A stretch of DNA of 64,000 bases from Cardinalis cardinalis (Eukaryota; Chordata; Aves; Passeriformes; Cardinalidae). The stretch spans positions 6,822,568-6,886,567 of the forward strand of contig JACDOX010000004.1 of NCBI GenBank assembly GCA_014549065.1. Direction: 5' to 3'. Positions 50,191 through 63,250 of this stretch are shown here, piece by piece (the first letter of the stretch is position 1; every line of letters begins with the position of its first letter). The notes beneath the pieces are model-generated. The model searched no databases. It saw only the letters and a list, made by a program, of their open reading frames with translations, and was not told the DNA's origin. A program made the position numbers and the translations under genes.

Positions 50191-51099
50191 AAGCGTGGTA
50201 AAGAAAACTTTCCATGAATTACTTATANAGAAAGATTATATACCTCTAGGGTACTCACGGCAAAGAATTCAAAACTTTGATTTTGAAATTTACATGCCCA
50301 CTTCATCACACCTTATAATAGTGAGATGTTAAGTCTATACCTTAATTGAGCTATCAGTGGCTAGAGGTGGGAAAAATAGGAAATCTTCCTTTGTTTCTGT
50401 TTAGTAACAAGCTGACAGCTTTGCCAAGAAAAGAAAACCATGGCAACCAACCAAGAGTAATGAGTCTTCCAGAGAACAGGAATTTTTCAGGGAGAAAGAA
50501 ACAAGGGAAGACTTGTTCTTACTTAACACTCAGGGCACAATATAGCTTTTATAGNTTGATCATGAACTGCTGGCCTCAAATCAAAACATTGTCATTTGCT
50601 TCAGTAGATGCAGATCAGATCACTAATTGGGTATAAGGCTGGAGTAGACCAGAANTCCTTCTTGCAAGAGAAAATTACTAAAATATATTTGTTTTGTAAC
50701 ATAAGAGCATGTATTCTGCTATTTGAAAATAGCACTTAATGGGTTCTGAACATTTTAGTAGGACATTTAACNTAATAAATTTGCTTTTTATTCATATAAC
50801 AAGAAAAGAATGTTAAGCTAATGATTGGGTTCATTGGGTTTTCCACTCTACTGTCAACTTTGCTTGTAATCTTGGGTGAACAATTTATGACTACATGCCT
50901 TGAGATATTTAATGCATTAGAGTGCAGAGCATAAGGGTTTATCACTGGGGATTTTACTGTTGAAGACAAGAGGGTGCCCCATGCATAACTATTGTGGAAT
51001 AGCTCTTTGGAAACTAACTAATTGAGGCTGCAGAAAAAACCAGGAAAATATTAATGAAAAAGAGATAGAAATTATATCTATAAGAAGGAACCTGATCAT
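50191..51099. other. AT-rich non-coding DNA
   Basis: No gene or repeat family was recognised. Confidence 0.5.
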
Positions 51100-51147
51100 A
51101 CTCAAGTTCTCTGGCCAGAAATTACTCAAGTTCTCTGGCAAGAAAGT
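51100..51147. repeat. 24-bp tandem duplication
   Basis: Two adjacent copies (51100-51123 and 51124-51147) share ACTCAAGTTCTCTGG and differ at two positions. This looks like a recent local duplication. Confidence 0.85.
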
Positions 51148-51249
51148 AATCTCTATACTTCAGTAAATTCTGACATGATTTTCATACTGGCATTAGGAGA
51201 ATCAGTCTTCTTTTGATTTCTCTCAAAAAAAAGGAAAGACAGACTGTCT

Positions 51250-51980
51250 CATGAAAAAGGAATATTTATTCAATCCATAGGATTAAATTTGTTGGCCAGC
51301 ACCCCAGGAATGCCAAGACTTTTGTACCCAACCAGTCTGTGAGCATCCCATTACAGGGACCCTTCCCTGAGCAGTCCTGCTGGATTATTGGTGAGTGGTT
51401 CTACTGGTTCAACTTAACTTATTCAGGGAAATACACCAACAGCATAAGGGAGACCCCTCACTGNNTCTTCCTCTTTATTTGAGTACGTTCTCTACTGCCA
51501 GTACCCACAAAGGACTCACAGTGCGTGTGATAACACACTTTATTAGCATAAAATTGTGACAGGTTAAGGTTTGAGGATAGTCAGTGATAGTATCTGAATG
51601 AAAAAANTTTTTCAAAGACATATACAGACAAAATCTAGTCCCCAGTAAAAGTATTTTTATTTTTAAGAGTGGATAGAGTGTGGTTCTTACCCAACAGGCA
51701 TCCCTGTGGGGGAGAAGACAGGTTCGGCCTGTCAACAGATATATGCAGTTGCAACAGAACCNTCCCTAACTTTTCCCTCATTCTCAGCTTTGTACTTGTT
51801 AATGTTTAGGTGGAGCCTGAGCGACTCTACTCATACATACCTGTGTTAGAGACTGGTGCAAAATTCTCTCTCTTTGTTTTTAAAGATACACTTAAAAAAC
51901 CATACTGCTCGTGCCTGGTGAGGGGTGGCCATACCTTCTAGTTGGGTAACTTTGGGATGGAGGCGTGGGTTAGCATTACA
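51250..51980 (-). mobile_element. Possible degenerate LTR-like sequence
   Basis: On the minus strand there are AATAAA-type signals in GCTAATAAAGTGTG (near 51540), CAAATAAAGAGG (near 51475) and GAATAAATATTCC (near 51265). The middle one is followed by CACAGTGAGTCCTTTGTGGG-like GT-rich sequence. Composition is less AT-rich than the flanks. No ends, duplications or family match were found. It may be one or two worn LTR fragments or nothing at all. Confidence 0.22.
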
Positions 51981-52270
51981 ATTAGGCTGCAATGAACCAA
52001 GTTAATCTGAGGACAGTGATTTCACCCAATTGTTGGCTCAGCAGCAGGGCATATTCCCCCCTCCCTTGCCTGGCAGGTGTTTTGCAGTTTCTCTGCTGCA
52101 AAGTTCCATCNAGTGCCCTCCCTGCAAGGATTTCCACTCAGCCTGGCTGTGGTGTCTCCACTCTGCTCCACCCTCTGCTCCATCCCCTCAGCAGGTGCTG
52201 TGGCTGCAGACTGTGGATGTGAGGAATCACCATGAAACAGGTTTCAAGGATGCCAACTACATTCCATCCA
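51981..52270. other. GC-richer patch
   Basis: A CTG/CTCC-rich patch spans about 52030-52220 and contains words such as CTCCACCCTCTGCTCCATCC. It is open in two plus frames, which is a composition effect. It is not recognised as any family. Confidence 0.4.
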
Positions 52271-53108
52271 GCAAGTGGCANCTGTATTTTACCCTATAAT
52301 TTCCATACCATTATAACCTCTGTTAGNATGTGAATGAAACTTCTCAGTTTCCTCTCATTTTATCCCAACCATCTTTCCAGACATACACCATAATAATCAA
52401 GGAAGCCTTCTGACTTGAGACAAAATTAGGGCATTGGTCTGAAGCACAGAGAGCTCAAGCTTATATTTCTGATCTCCTTGCTTCAGCACAAGGCTGCCCT
52501 TCCTTGAGTGAGGAAAGTGGACCAGACTCCAATGTAGTGTACTGTCTTCTGTGAATTATTGCCAAGCTACCCAGCAAGAGCTATTCCATTTTGCACTCAA
52601 AATTAAATATTCTTTAAGTCAGTGGAAAAGATTGATTATAAAGGCTTCTTTTTATTATACAATGTGGGATTTGGGAAAATGAGGTGTCTGTCTGTGCTGC
52701 TTGGTTATTTATACAATGCATGCAACCTCCTATAGAGGAAGACAGAGAGAACCACATACAAATATTCCATAATTACTGGGCAGGCCCAATGTTTACGCTC
52801 TGAGAAACTCTCTTTCTTTCTTTAAACCAAGCTCAGAAAATTAGGAATACATTTTATTTCACNTGCTTCAACCTTTCAGATTGGCTGAATTTGTTAATCT
52901 GAATGTCCAGAAAAAGACCCATTTTTGAGACACTTTATACTCATCTCTGCAGTATTAAAGGTATATGGTCATCAAATTTCTTTGGATTTATTTTTTAAAG
53001 ATTAAAGGTCTATTGTATCTGATTTCCAAGAACTCCATCTCTTTCCTTAACACTTTGGTGAACACTTTGTTTTCAAACAGAATAGCTTCTAGGATGCAAG
53101 AGATATTT
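52271..53108. other. AT-rich non-coding DNA
   Basis: No gene or repeat family was recognised. Confidence 0.5.
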
Positions 53109-53211
53109 TAAAAAACACAACTCAAAAACAAACAAGCAAAATAAAACAAGCAAACAAAGAAACAAAACTAACAAAAACTAAATAACAACAAAAAATGTAC
53201 AGAAAAAAATA
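53109..53211. repeat. A-rich (CAAA/ACAAA) low-complexity tract
   Basis: About 100 bases are dominated by AAC and CAAA words with few T or G. It lies just upstream of the CCTT microsatellite. Confidence 0.85.
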
Positions 53212-53226
53212 CTTTCAATGAAGTAG

Positions 53227-53348
53227 CCTTCCTTCCTTCCTTCCTTCCTTCCTTCCTTCCTTCCTTCCTTCCTTCCTTCCTTCCTTCCTTCCTTCCTTCC
53301 TTCCTTCCTTCCTTCCTTCCTTCCTTCCTTCCTTCCTTCCTTCCTTCC
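53227..53348. repeat. (CCTT)n microsatellite, 122 bp, uninterrupted
   Basis: About 30.5 perfect copies of CCTT (AAGG on the other strand) occur without a single interruption. This purity means it is probably highly length-variable between individuals. It is a homopurine/homopyrimidine tract. The Glu-Gly-Arg-Lys repeat frame on the minus strand is an artefact of the repeat. Confidence 0.99.
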
Positions 53349-54799
53349 ATCTAAGGAAAACTATTGTTAGGATGAAGAATGGCAGAATCTTTCAGCCCAA
53401 AGAGACCCCCCTCCATTTCTATAGCAGCAGCTGTGACAAGAAATCATGGATGAAACCATCTTAAAATTATATTATCAGTCCTACTTTGCACTCAAACATC
53501 TAATATTAAGATTTTTCAGGTAAACTAGTGGATTTTGAAGCATTAGAAATAAAACAATTGAAAGCATATGGAGTTTTCATACAGGTACAACATAACTTTG
53601 TAGTTCCCTCCATAAAGGTACTCTCATGAGTAGAGACCAGGCACCTGATGATAGAGAAGTGAAAGGCCTGCTGCAAGTGACTTAATATCACTCAAAGATA
53701 CAGAACTTCCAGCATCTGGGTATCTTGTTGAAATCTCCTCTGTCCCTCCACAAAATTTTCTTGTCCAGGCTTTGTCTCATGCCTTCACCTCTATCCTATC
53801 CTCTTCCCTTTTTGTAACTCTCGCATTATATCTTTCTTTGCTCCAAGCTTCACGGTTTGGAAAATTTCAGACAAAACACTTAATGCAACACAATCCTTAC
53901 ACAGCTTAAAATGTAACAGTGACAGGGCTTCAAATCTCATGTGTAAAATAGACACTTTCAAAGATTTGAATAGTTTATGAAAAATTGCAGAAAGGCCATT
54001 ACNATTTCAGTCTGCTTCTCATACATTAGGAAAGATTTCCCTGTCTTTTTGTCATAGTTGATCAGTCTGGTACAGAGCTGCTGAGGAGTGCTGGCAAATA
54101 TAAATTTAGCCTGCTAATGCCATATCATCACTGATGTCTTCTGCTACTTCGGGTTGTCATGCACTCACCTGAGTTTTCAGGCGCCNACAACTCAGTATTT
54201 ATGTCCTGATTTACAAAACTGTCAATCTCCCATAGTTCATTCTGTCTTCTCATCCTTAATGGCAGCAGTAGCAGTGCAGTATGAATCACTTCACAATCAT
54301 CAGATGAAAAGCTCTTGGAAGCCTGCTTCTCATTTGCACTAAGAGCCTTTACATTACTGTGGAANTATGAGGGAGATTTAATGTGGGTGTAAATGACATT
54401 TTTGCTTAACTGCAAATCTCTTTTTCATTATCACTGTCTTGGATAAATGAAAAATATTTGTACATGTAGAATAGCACCTCTTTTTATTAGTGCACAGNGT
54501 CCTTTGTATAATTACATTATTCCCATTGAATAACCTTTCTCAGTTCATTTCTCGTTCATGGAGACAGTCTGTGATAATCATGGATCATAGGCACAATNGC
54601 ATCTTCAACAGAATTATTAAAGCAACCACATTCCTCAGGATGATTTTTCCTTCTTCCCTCTCTCATCATGAAGCATATTGAGTAAGAGTTATTTCCTCTT
54701 AGTTCATACAACTGAAAATCTAGGTGCCTGGATTAGCCATTTTTCCTCTGATTCATCTGATTGTGTTAAGATAGTTGGGATAAATTGCTTCCTAGAAAT
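53349..54799. other. AT-rich non-coding DNA
   Basis: No gene or repeat family was recognised. Confidence 0.5.
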
Positions 54800-54860
54800 T
54801 TCTAGACAACTAGACAACTAGATAAAATTTCNAGACAACTAGACAACTAGATAAAATTTC
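54800..54860. repeat. 29-bp tandem duplication with nested 8-bp repeats
   Basis: Two copies of a 29-base unit (starting at 54800 and 54829) are identical except for one N. Each contains two back-to-back AGACAACT units. Confidence 0.9.
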
Positions 54861-57800
54861 TGCTTACATTTAACAGAAAAGGTTGTTGATCTGCAACTCA
54901 CACAATGTGGACAAAAAGATATTTTTGGAGGCAGACAGTGACAATGTTATTTACTATATTTTTACAGATTTAATGAACTAGATTCAGGAAAAAAACATGA
55001 CAACTTTTTCTTAAGAAATTTGAGTAATACTGTTGTTTTCTTGACAAGAAAGCTTAGCCATTTTCCTATGCAGCCAAGTTTCTGTGTCAAAGTTATTGAC
55101 AGTAAAGACAGGTACCTGTGAGTGAAACTAATTGTAGCCTTTACCAAGGAAACTTCAGTCTGAACACTGAGAGACTGAAAGTTTGCATATCCTTTAATTA
55201 GAAGGAACGAAATCACTATTAAAAAAATCACCTTCTTCCTCCTTTCATGAAATAGAAAAGGTGGAAAAGATTAAAACTGACAAGTATAAAATCTTTAAAT
55301 ACCACAAAGAATTCTATTAATGTCCTTATATAGATTATAAAGTAACAGTTATAAATGGAAATTGAAGAACAACAGATCAGAACAAACCATTTTTCATGCA
55401 GAAAAGGTATGACGGAAGATTGAGGCTGCAAACATACTGACTTGACTAAAGAAGAAACTTCCACTCTAAATCAGGGACAGTGATATGTTTATATAATTTT
55501 GATATACTCAGAGACCAGGCTGAGCATCTAAATGAAAATNAGTTTCTCAAAAAAGTTTACTCTCTCAAAACCAACTTAGGAATNTCATCATCTTCAATGA
55601 GTCTAGAACATTTTTGAAAATCATGATGTTTTCAAGTTCATAAACTTTATAGAAGCCTTACAGATTCTTTTTCTGAATCTAAATTCTGAGAAATTTATTT
55701 TCCACTCTGTTGGTTACAGTTCAACAGGCAAAAATAGAAAAAAAATTATAGATACATCAAAAAGAACTTTTATAAAGCAGCAGCTGCTCATGACTGCTTT
55801 GACCAGGTTATTCATTACAAATATGACTACACGGCATTTTGTTATTTCATATTTAACAGTTTGACAAAAGNAATCATAGGAACTGAGAAACATAATGCAT
55901 CAGAGCTGGGGGTGATATGAAGTTGGAATTTCCTATAATAAGAGTTTCTGAGATTCCACCAGGACTTGAGAAAGTCTGCTTTACAATCATTTCTATCATT
56001 TCTTGTGAAACAAGATCTAAGCACATATTACATTTCTCACTGAGTCAGTAAACTGTTTGGTACTCTATTGACAGGCAATAGTCTAACTCAAAGCAGTTTC
56101 AAACTGGTGGATCAGGTCCTATAGAGGTTATTTTGCAGTCCTCTGTACCTTAAGCCTTGTCACTTTACCGATTTCATACTTTTAAGATAAAGCACTATTA
56201 AGGAACAGAATGAGCAATCAGTAACTAACACAAAATTTATGAGAGGGATAAAGCAGTGCATTGCAATTTTTATGTATTTTCTGTTTGGAGCAGTGGATTT
56301 ATACCTTCTTACAGGAAAAATATTTTTAAATGCAGTTCTGTACACTCTGTTCTGTAAAATGTGCACCTGAAATAGAAATGCTTAATAGTTTATGTTACAA
56401 TTCACAAAGCAATTTATTTTGCATATGAAATGCTATGTGCAATCACCCAAAGACCGTGCTTCTAATTAATTAATTTTTTTTACCATGATCTTAGCAAAAT
56501 CAGGTGAAGAATAAAGGAAGGAGAAGGGAATATTCNCATTGTGAATTTCAGACAATTAGAAGCATGGAAAATGATGAACCTGTATTCTGTAAACAGTCAG
56601 TGGGGAGTGATAGGAGGCCTGATGTTAGGCAGTGTTGGACAGTTAGGCTGTTCATGCTCTATGGACTTTCAATGTCCTTTGCAATTCTGTAAGGAGCAGT
56701 TGTTTCCAAGTTTGTGAAATATTAAATGGAAGAGCTTATTTAGCCTTACTTTGCATATGCACTTGGGTGGAACATCAAGACTATATTTCAGTTGTGAATT
56801 ATTTCCACAGAAACTAGAAATAAAAAAGTAATTTAGTAATTTTCTTTAAGACTCTCTAGGTCTTTTGGTATGAGATAGTATAACAGCTGAGTTAACTTTA
56901 ATTTGTATTNTCTTAGCACTCTGAGTGCTTGATTCACATTGTTATATAAAATCCTTGGCATTCTCCAGGAAACATGATTTCTTGCTTGTTCCATTTTTGG
57001 GGGTGGAGGTTCTGCACAATCAGCAGCTGGGAAATTATCAGTCTTAAGATGAATTGTTAATGATCACTGGCTNAGAAAATAAAATTTACTTCTTCTCTTT
57101 TTCATGCCTCTCTCTTTTGGGGGTGATGGTTGAATCCTCATATTCATAGCATCAGATGGGCATGCCATAGCAGGGTGAGCAGATACTGTACAGATGATTT
57201 TTACCCTCTGATTATCAGTAGCAGCATCATCTAGTGGGGAATGACTGCCTGGCTTTCAGGAATGGTGTGGAGTGGCATAAGAGCTTTGATAGCANAACAA
57301 ACACTTGAGGAAATAAGAGTATGTGGAAGAAAGATCTGGCTGAACAATGAGCAGTGAGGAATTCACCTGAATAAAATTAATAATAAAAGACTAAATGGAA
57401 ATGAAGAATCAGGCAAGAGAATTAAGACAAACACTGTTAAAGAAATTAACTATGGAAAATTCTAAGATAGTGAGATTTNTTCGTTTCCATGTTTCCACTT
57501 CAAATTCTTTCTTTTCTGATTATCAAGATACATAAAGTACCTTCTTAGTGATAAATATCTAGGATTCTCTGTTCATTTAAGATGAGCTAGAGTCAAGAGT
57601 TTCATTGCATCCAAATAAAAGACAAGATTACAAAAATGTTCAGTCTAAGTCATCTAACCTACCTGAATAGATCAGTATATTGAATACAGTCATTTCATAA
57701 CCCAGTGCAATTTTCAAATTTGCTTTAGGCTTTGAAAATCTCAAAGCTTTCGTTATACCTTTAAGTCCCAAAGTATTACAGGAAAAATAAACACTACTTC

Positions 57801-58301
57801 TGCCTTTGACAGCTATGTGCTATCAAAATTCTTCTTCTTTCTGCTTAGTCAATTCTATTTTTCAAACAAATTTGAGACTTACAGTGCTCCTCACAGACAT
57901 CAGGTCACTCTATAACTTCTTGAGAGTAACCTATTCTATTTACCAGTCATTGACACTGTGACTTAACAAATAAAGCACCTCAGCTCTGTCATGTTATTCT
58001 GGTCTTCAAAGCACAGTGGATTGTCTTAATTTTAGATTCCTTACACCATAACTTCAGCTAATAGAATTCAATGNGCATTCCACTGAAGAATCACTAATTT
58101 CTGCTACCTCGTGACCCCAAGCAAATTCTTTTAGATGTTTCAATCCATTCAGTGGCATTAACGTAACAAAATCTGGGTTTGACTTGTCTGTAAAGTTCAG
58201 TGGATTGCAAAAACTAATTATTTTTAGGAGTTATTACAGTGTATAAAAAAGTCATTTATAACAAAATAATATATCAAATGTATCTATATTCAGATATAAA
58301 G
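54861..58301. other. AT-rich non-coding DNA
   Basis: No gene or repeat family was recognised. A TTTTGGGGGTG string with similar following bases occurs near 56995 and 57116. TTAA repeats lie near 56464. Confidence 0.55.
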
Positions 58302-58390
58302 ACATAACAGACAAGCACACAAACACATGCATATATATAAAAATCATAAAAANTTTCTCCTAAAATAACACATACATATACACCCAATCA
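58302..58390. repeat. Imperfect CA/TA-rich tract
   Basis: CACACAAACACATGCATATATATA is followed by AT-rich sequence and ACACATACATATACACCC. It is a degenerate alternating purine-pyrimidine tract. Confidence 0.65.
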
Positions 58391-61300
58391 TTTCATNTCT
58401 TTTAGATGAATTATTGTTTAGAAAGCTGATCTATTGCATAGAATTGCTCTTATTTCTGATTACAAGGCCTGTTAAATGGCTTCTAGATCTCTAGTGAAAG
58501 AGAGACATGTCATAAAGAAAAACTTGGGATTCATTTTTCTTGCTTGTATGTGGTTGCCAGGTTCAAACTAGGTGAAGTGTGTTTTAAATAGTTTGCCTTA
58601 AGCACTAGCATATGAGCTGGCATGAAAGATTATCNTCCAAAAGGCAAATTCATTTATTACTAGCCCTGGTTGTATTTGTCACTTTATTCACTTGGGTAGC
58701 AAATATGTCACCTAGACATTCATGGGGAATTAAACCATTGTGCAATCTGACAATAACAGGAATATTTTTAGCAACCATGACAGGTATCTGGTACTCCTGT
58801 GTCTACTCATTCTTAGTCACAATTCCCTTAACAGGTATTTTGAAAATAATCCTTTGGTACACCTCTATCAGACCTTCTTGCTATTTGATGGACAAAGAGT
58901 TCTAGACAGTGAGAGTTGCACACCTCTCTGCTGTCCATGTTATGCCACTATAGCATGACAGCAAATTGCTACAGCAAATTGTTTTAATAACTTGCCATAA
59001 AGAAGAGCACTCTGCAGTAATCTACTCATACAGTGACAAACTCTAGTGTACTGTGTCGTGTGGTTCATTCCATATCTAAAAGAAAATGCTAAAACTTCCA
59101 GGTCAGATGTAACTGATGGAAGAGGATTTTCTGTCATCATGATGATTGAGGACCTACAGATTCAACAACTGCCTAAATTTTTNATTTAAGCAATACAAGT
59201 GAAGGGAGAATCTTCAAGTGATATTTGCTTCTGTATTTCTTTTTCCTGGACTACTATTTTGAATTTATAAGGGTCAGTAGTACAAATCAATGAAATCTCA
59301 GTTTTTATGAGTTAAAACAAAAAAAATTAACTTTTAATATTTTATAATCTGGGTCAAATACAGCCAGAAACATTAGTTTAAAAATGAAAACGTTTTATGT
59401 AACAAAAATACTTGAAAAGTAATTTACAAGTCACCATTTTTTCAGATGCATCTTTCATAAAGAAAATTTCTGCTGTATTGACCATTACCTTCAGGCAACA
59501 TGAGGTAAATTTTATCATTTGCTTCTCTTATCCACCTGCCAGATCATCCTCAAGTTTTGGCTGGGACTCTAGAGTGGTAAACCCATACTGCGCTTTGTGA
59601 TTTGGCTTATAAATGCCCCAGAGAAGGTGTGTACAGCAGCTTTCAACTGCTCTCACTGCAATGTCACCCGACAAGTACTGAGGCGGAAGAACAGTCAAAA
59701 ACACATCTTAGCATAGCCTTCCACATGTCTTAAATTGAGGGTAACAAACAGGATTTCAAGCTGCCTACAAAGCAAGCATGTAGATCTTTTGGGAACTGAG
59801 GGTTTCAGGANGCTCCTGGTATCTGAGAATCCCAATAAGCAATATATTAGAGAACACAGAAGCTTGAAACAGTCCCAAATAAATGCATAAGTACTAATGA
59901 AGACCCAAAATACGAGCCAGAAAGGCACATGCCAATCAATCATAGACTATAAAGAGAGCTGCCAAAGGAAAGGGGCAAAGATCTTAGGAACCTCCCAGCA
60001 GGGACTTATTGAGTAAATACCTTGGTGTCCTCAAGGCAAAAAGAGCCGAGCTAAAGTTAAAGGTCTCTAATTTTAGTGATATCCTAAGGCTAGAAGTGTC
60101 AATGTCACCTAATGATCCAGAAATACTGACATGGATACGTAAGTGTTACCTTTCACAAGGGATCAGAGCAATTAGTACAGTGCCTACATCAAATTCAGAA
60201 CACTGGAAAATCAAAGCTGCCTCTGGACTTCAGGCAGTTTTAAAAGTGCATTACAGAACTCTTCTCAGTGACCTTCAATCAGAAGGGTTACTACACCCTT
60301 TGAGGTCTAAGACCCTGGGTGTCAATTGATGCACATAGATTTGCAACCCTCNCAAAGCTACGCTTTTTTGGCAGGAAAATACAGTGCTTCTTTTCCCTTC
60401 TATCCACAAGTTCTNTAGCACTTCGAATAAACTGATGAAATATGAAATACCATAACACTCATGCAAGATAGGGATACACTATCTCTTGTCTNTCATTCCA
60501 GAATTTCTACTACAAGAGTGTGGGAAAGTCAGTCTGTAAGGGGATTGCTGACTATTTCCTCAAGCTAGCTGGCCTTGCTAAAGCAATACAGAGTTCAGGG
60601 CAGACTAACATGTAATATTTAGCCCAGCTTTGCAGAGGGATTTTGGAGCCCACAGTAAATTCCAAGCTGTTGCCAACACACTGCTGCCAGCAAAATGAGA
60701 AAGTTACAGTAATANGATCAGTACCCACACCTTGGTCTATGCTGCAGGTGCATCACNGGGCTCCTAGACTCAAAACCCAGCNTCAGAAATGTCAATAGGC
60801 TTTTTTACTTCAGAGGTCATTTTTGTTGGCTTCAGATTTCACCATAAGAATCCAAATCCAACTGACTTCAAGGAGAATAAAGTTCCTACAGGAAGTTCTT
60901 AACTTTTGATGTGCATAAGTTCATCTGCAGAACCTCAGCCAGTCACTTCAAACAATAATGTGTGTCTAGGGTGCGCAAGGAATTGGGTCCTTCCTATGCC
61001 TGATTAATGAACCTAAAAAAAAAAAAAGACTCTAAGGTTATCAGTTTAGGCTNACAAACCCATTTAAATGGTCAAGTTGAGTGAAATTAATTCTGACAGG
61101 TACAGGTTCTTAAGGAGGATTTAAGGCATTTATGTCTGCAACAANTGGATGGCTCAAAACCAGTATCTCACACATCTCAGGGACAATGAGAGACACCTGA
61201 AGCAACAGCAATATTCAGGGCAGTGAGTCTGTTCAGCCTGCACTGATGGCAAAAAAAAGGGCTGATGGTCCCATGTTCCCTGGAAGCTCCTCATTAACCT

Positions 61301-63206
61301 CAGCAGGCTTCACAGGTGGCACTGGCCAAGGCAGTCNTCTCCAGAAATCACCTTTTCAGTGCACAGAAATTTGTGAAAAAGAGGCACGGAGGCACTTATC
61401 TCTTCCTGAATTTTATATTCCATGGTTTGAATGGTAACCTACACATCAGCAAACTGAGTTTTTCAATTCATAGTTTCCTTTGCATATTTAGCTTTTGACA
61501 CTTAAATCACTTTTGAACATGGGTAATAACTCATGAGTAACACTGATCCTTTAGAAATCCAGATGTTTTTAAGGACTGTACTTAGAGGGAGAAAGAAGTA
61601 CAGTAGACTAGATATGTGAGGCATTCAGTATCTTCTGTATTCATAAGTATTATTAGTTGCATAATATCCATAAAAACTGATGAGGCATGAGGAATACCTA
61701 CACTTGCAAGATGAAGGTGACATTTTCTAAACTAAACTACTGTAATAAATTAGTGTTCCCAGAATTTATAAAATTACTTCCAAATGGAGAATGGACATCT
61801 CCTGTCAAGATATTGGCCTTATTCAAGGAAACATTAGGTTTATGCACTGTGCTTGTGACTACATTGTGGTAAGCAGACATAATACCATCAGAAAATTAGA
61901 TCTTGACATTCCCCTTCAAAACAGACCCGATTATTTTCTCTGATGGATTTGTAAGTAAGTGCTCAGTACACTGCTGAATCGTGCCCAGCCTGGGATTTCA
62001 TTTTGAGCATATTATGAATAACTGTTATTAACAACCCCCTGTCCTATATAATATCCCTCTTCAGGTTTTGGAACACAGGATTTTTTTCAGATATGAAAAA
62101 ACTGACAAAATCTGCCCAGAAAGCAAGCCATTTTTTAGTGTATGCCAGTGTTTTATGCCAGTCTGACTTTTGCCTCACTTCCATTTGGGAGAGGTCAGAG
62201 GTCCCAATGTAAATGTGTTTTTCTATCTATAACTGCTCTTAAAATATAGCCACAGGCTTGATTTAATTTGTTGTTAGTTCTGTTTTTTAGCTCCATAAAT
62301 GTAAAAAATCTGACTGTATTTTTCATTTTAACACAGATAGTGAATTGACACACAAGTACACAGCTTTGAATTAACATTTTGCAATACTTATTTCCNTTCT
62401 CAAACTCTGAAGATATATTATCCTGTTGGAAAATATTAGAAGACTGCCAGCACTGGACATAGCAGAGGTTCTTTAGAAAGAAAACTATAGAAGCAGCAGT
62501 CACAAAATGGAATTAAAAAGTAAATTATTCCTAATTCATTTTAACAGATTAAGAGTGTCTAGAGTATTTCTTAGAAAATCCCAACAACTGCAGAGCNATA
62601 TTAAAGCAAAGCAACTTCTTTTTTGAGCAACAAAGGTTAGGATAGCATTATCAGAAGACATTCTGCTAAAGTACTAAATAAGATATGCATCATTTTCTGA
62701 GATTTTGATTCAGTTACTGTGTAGTGGTATTTACACATTCTTAGAGTATCCATATAAATATCCACGTAACCTCTGCATATGAAAGATGTGTGCATGGGTG
62801 TGGCTATTCTGAGAATCATGAGCACAAAGCAAAATATATATTCATGTTGAGATCTACTGTTTGCTTTAGAAATACTAGTTATTTTAATGTGGACCAAATT
62901 TTCACTTCCACAAATTACACTCCAAGATATCACTTAATGAAAAGGGTTTAACATGGTTANTGAACAGTACAGGAGACATGTTAAAATATTCTGCCCAGTA
63001 AAGAAGACATGGATATGGCTAGCAAAATTTTTTATGTCTTTATTTCAACATCCATGTTATTTTCATTAAAAAGCTGATATATTTTCCCTAAAATTTAATT
63101 ATGCTTTCATAATTTTGAATACCATGCCCATCTATCCACCTTCTAGGTCCTTTTGGAATTGCAAAAAGTGTTCCAGGATATTCATTTTACACGGACCTCT
63201 TTTTTG
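58391..63206. other. AT-rich non-coding DNA
   Basis: No gene or repeat family was recognised. A hydrophobic open frame at 58612-58905 and another at 60009-60329 resemble no family I know. The first contains an N, and the second opens with TTG rather than ATG. An A12-13 run lies at about 61016-61028. Confidence 0.5.
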
Positions 63207-63250
63207 CAAAAAAAACGAACAAAAAACCCAAAACAAACAACAAAAAAACC
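63207..63250. repeat. A-rich low-complexity tract
   Basis: A runs of 5 to 9 are separated by C or G (AAAC-type words). Confidence 0.8.

Noticed and set aside
53168..53350. Repetitive Glu-Gly-Arg-Lys minus-strand frame
   Set aside because: It is simply the (AAGG)n microsatellite translated.
58612..58905. Hydrophobic 97-codon frame that looks membrane-like; considered as a mitochondrial insertion
   Set aside because: It did not match the mitochondrial proteins I compared it with, contains an N, and T-rich codons give hydrophobic residues by default.
60009..60329. 106-codon plus-strand frame
   Set aside because: It opens with TTG, and no domain, splice context or family could be recognised.
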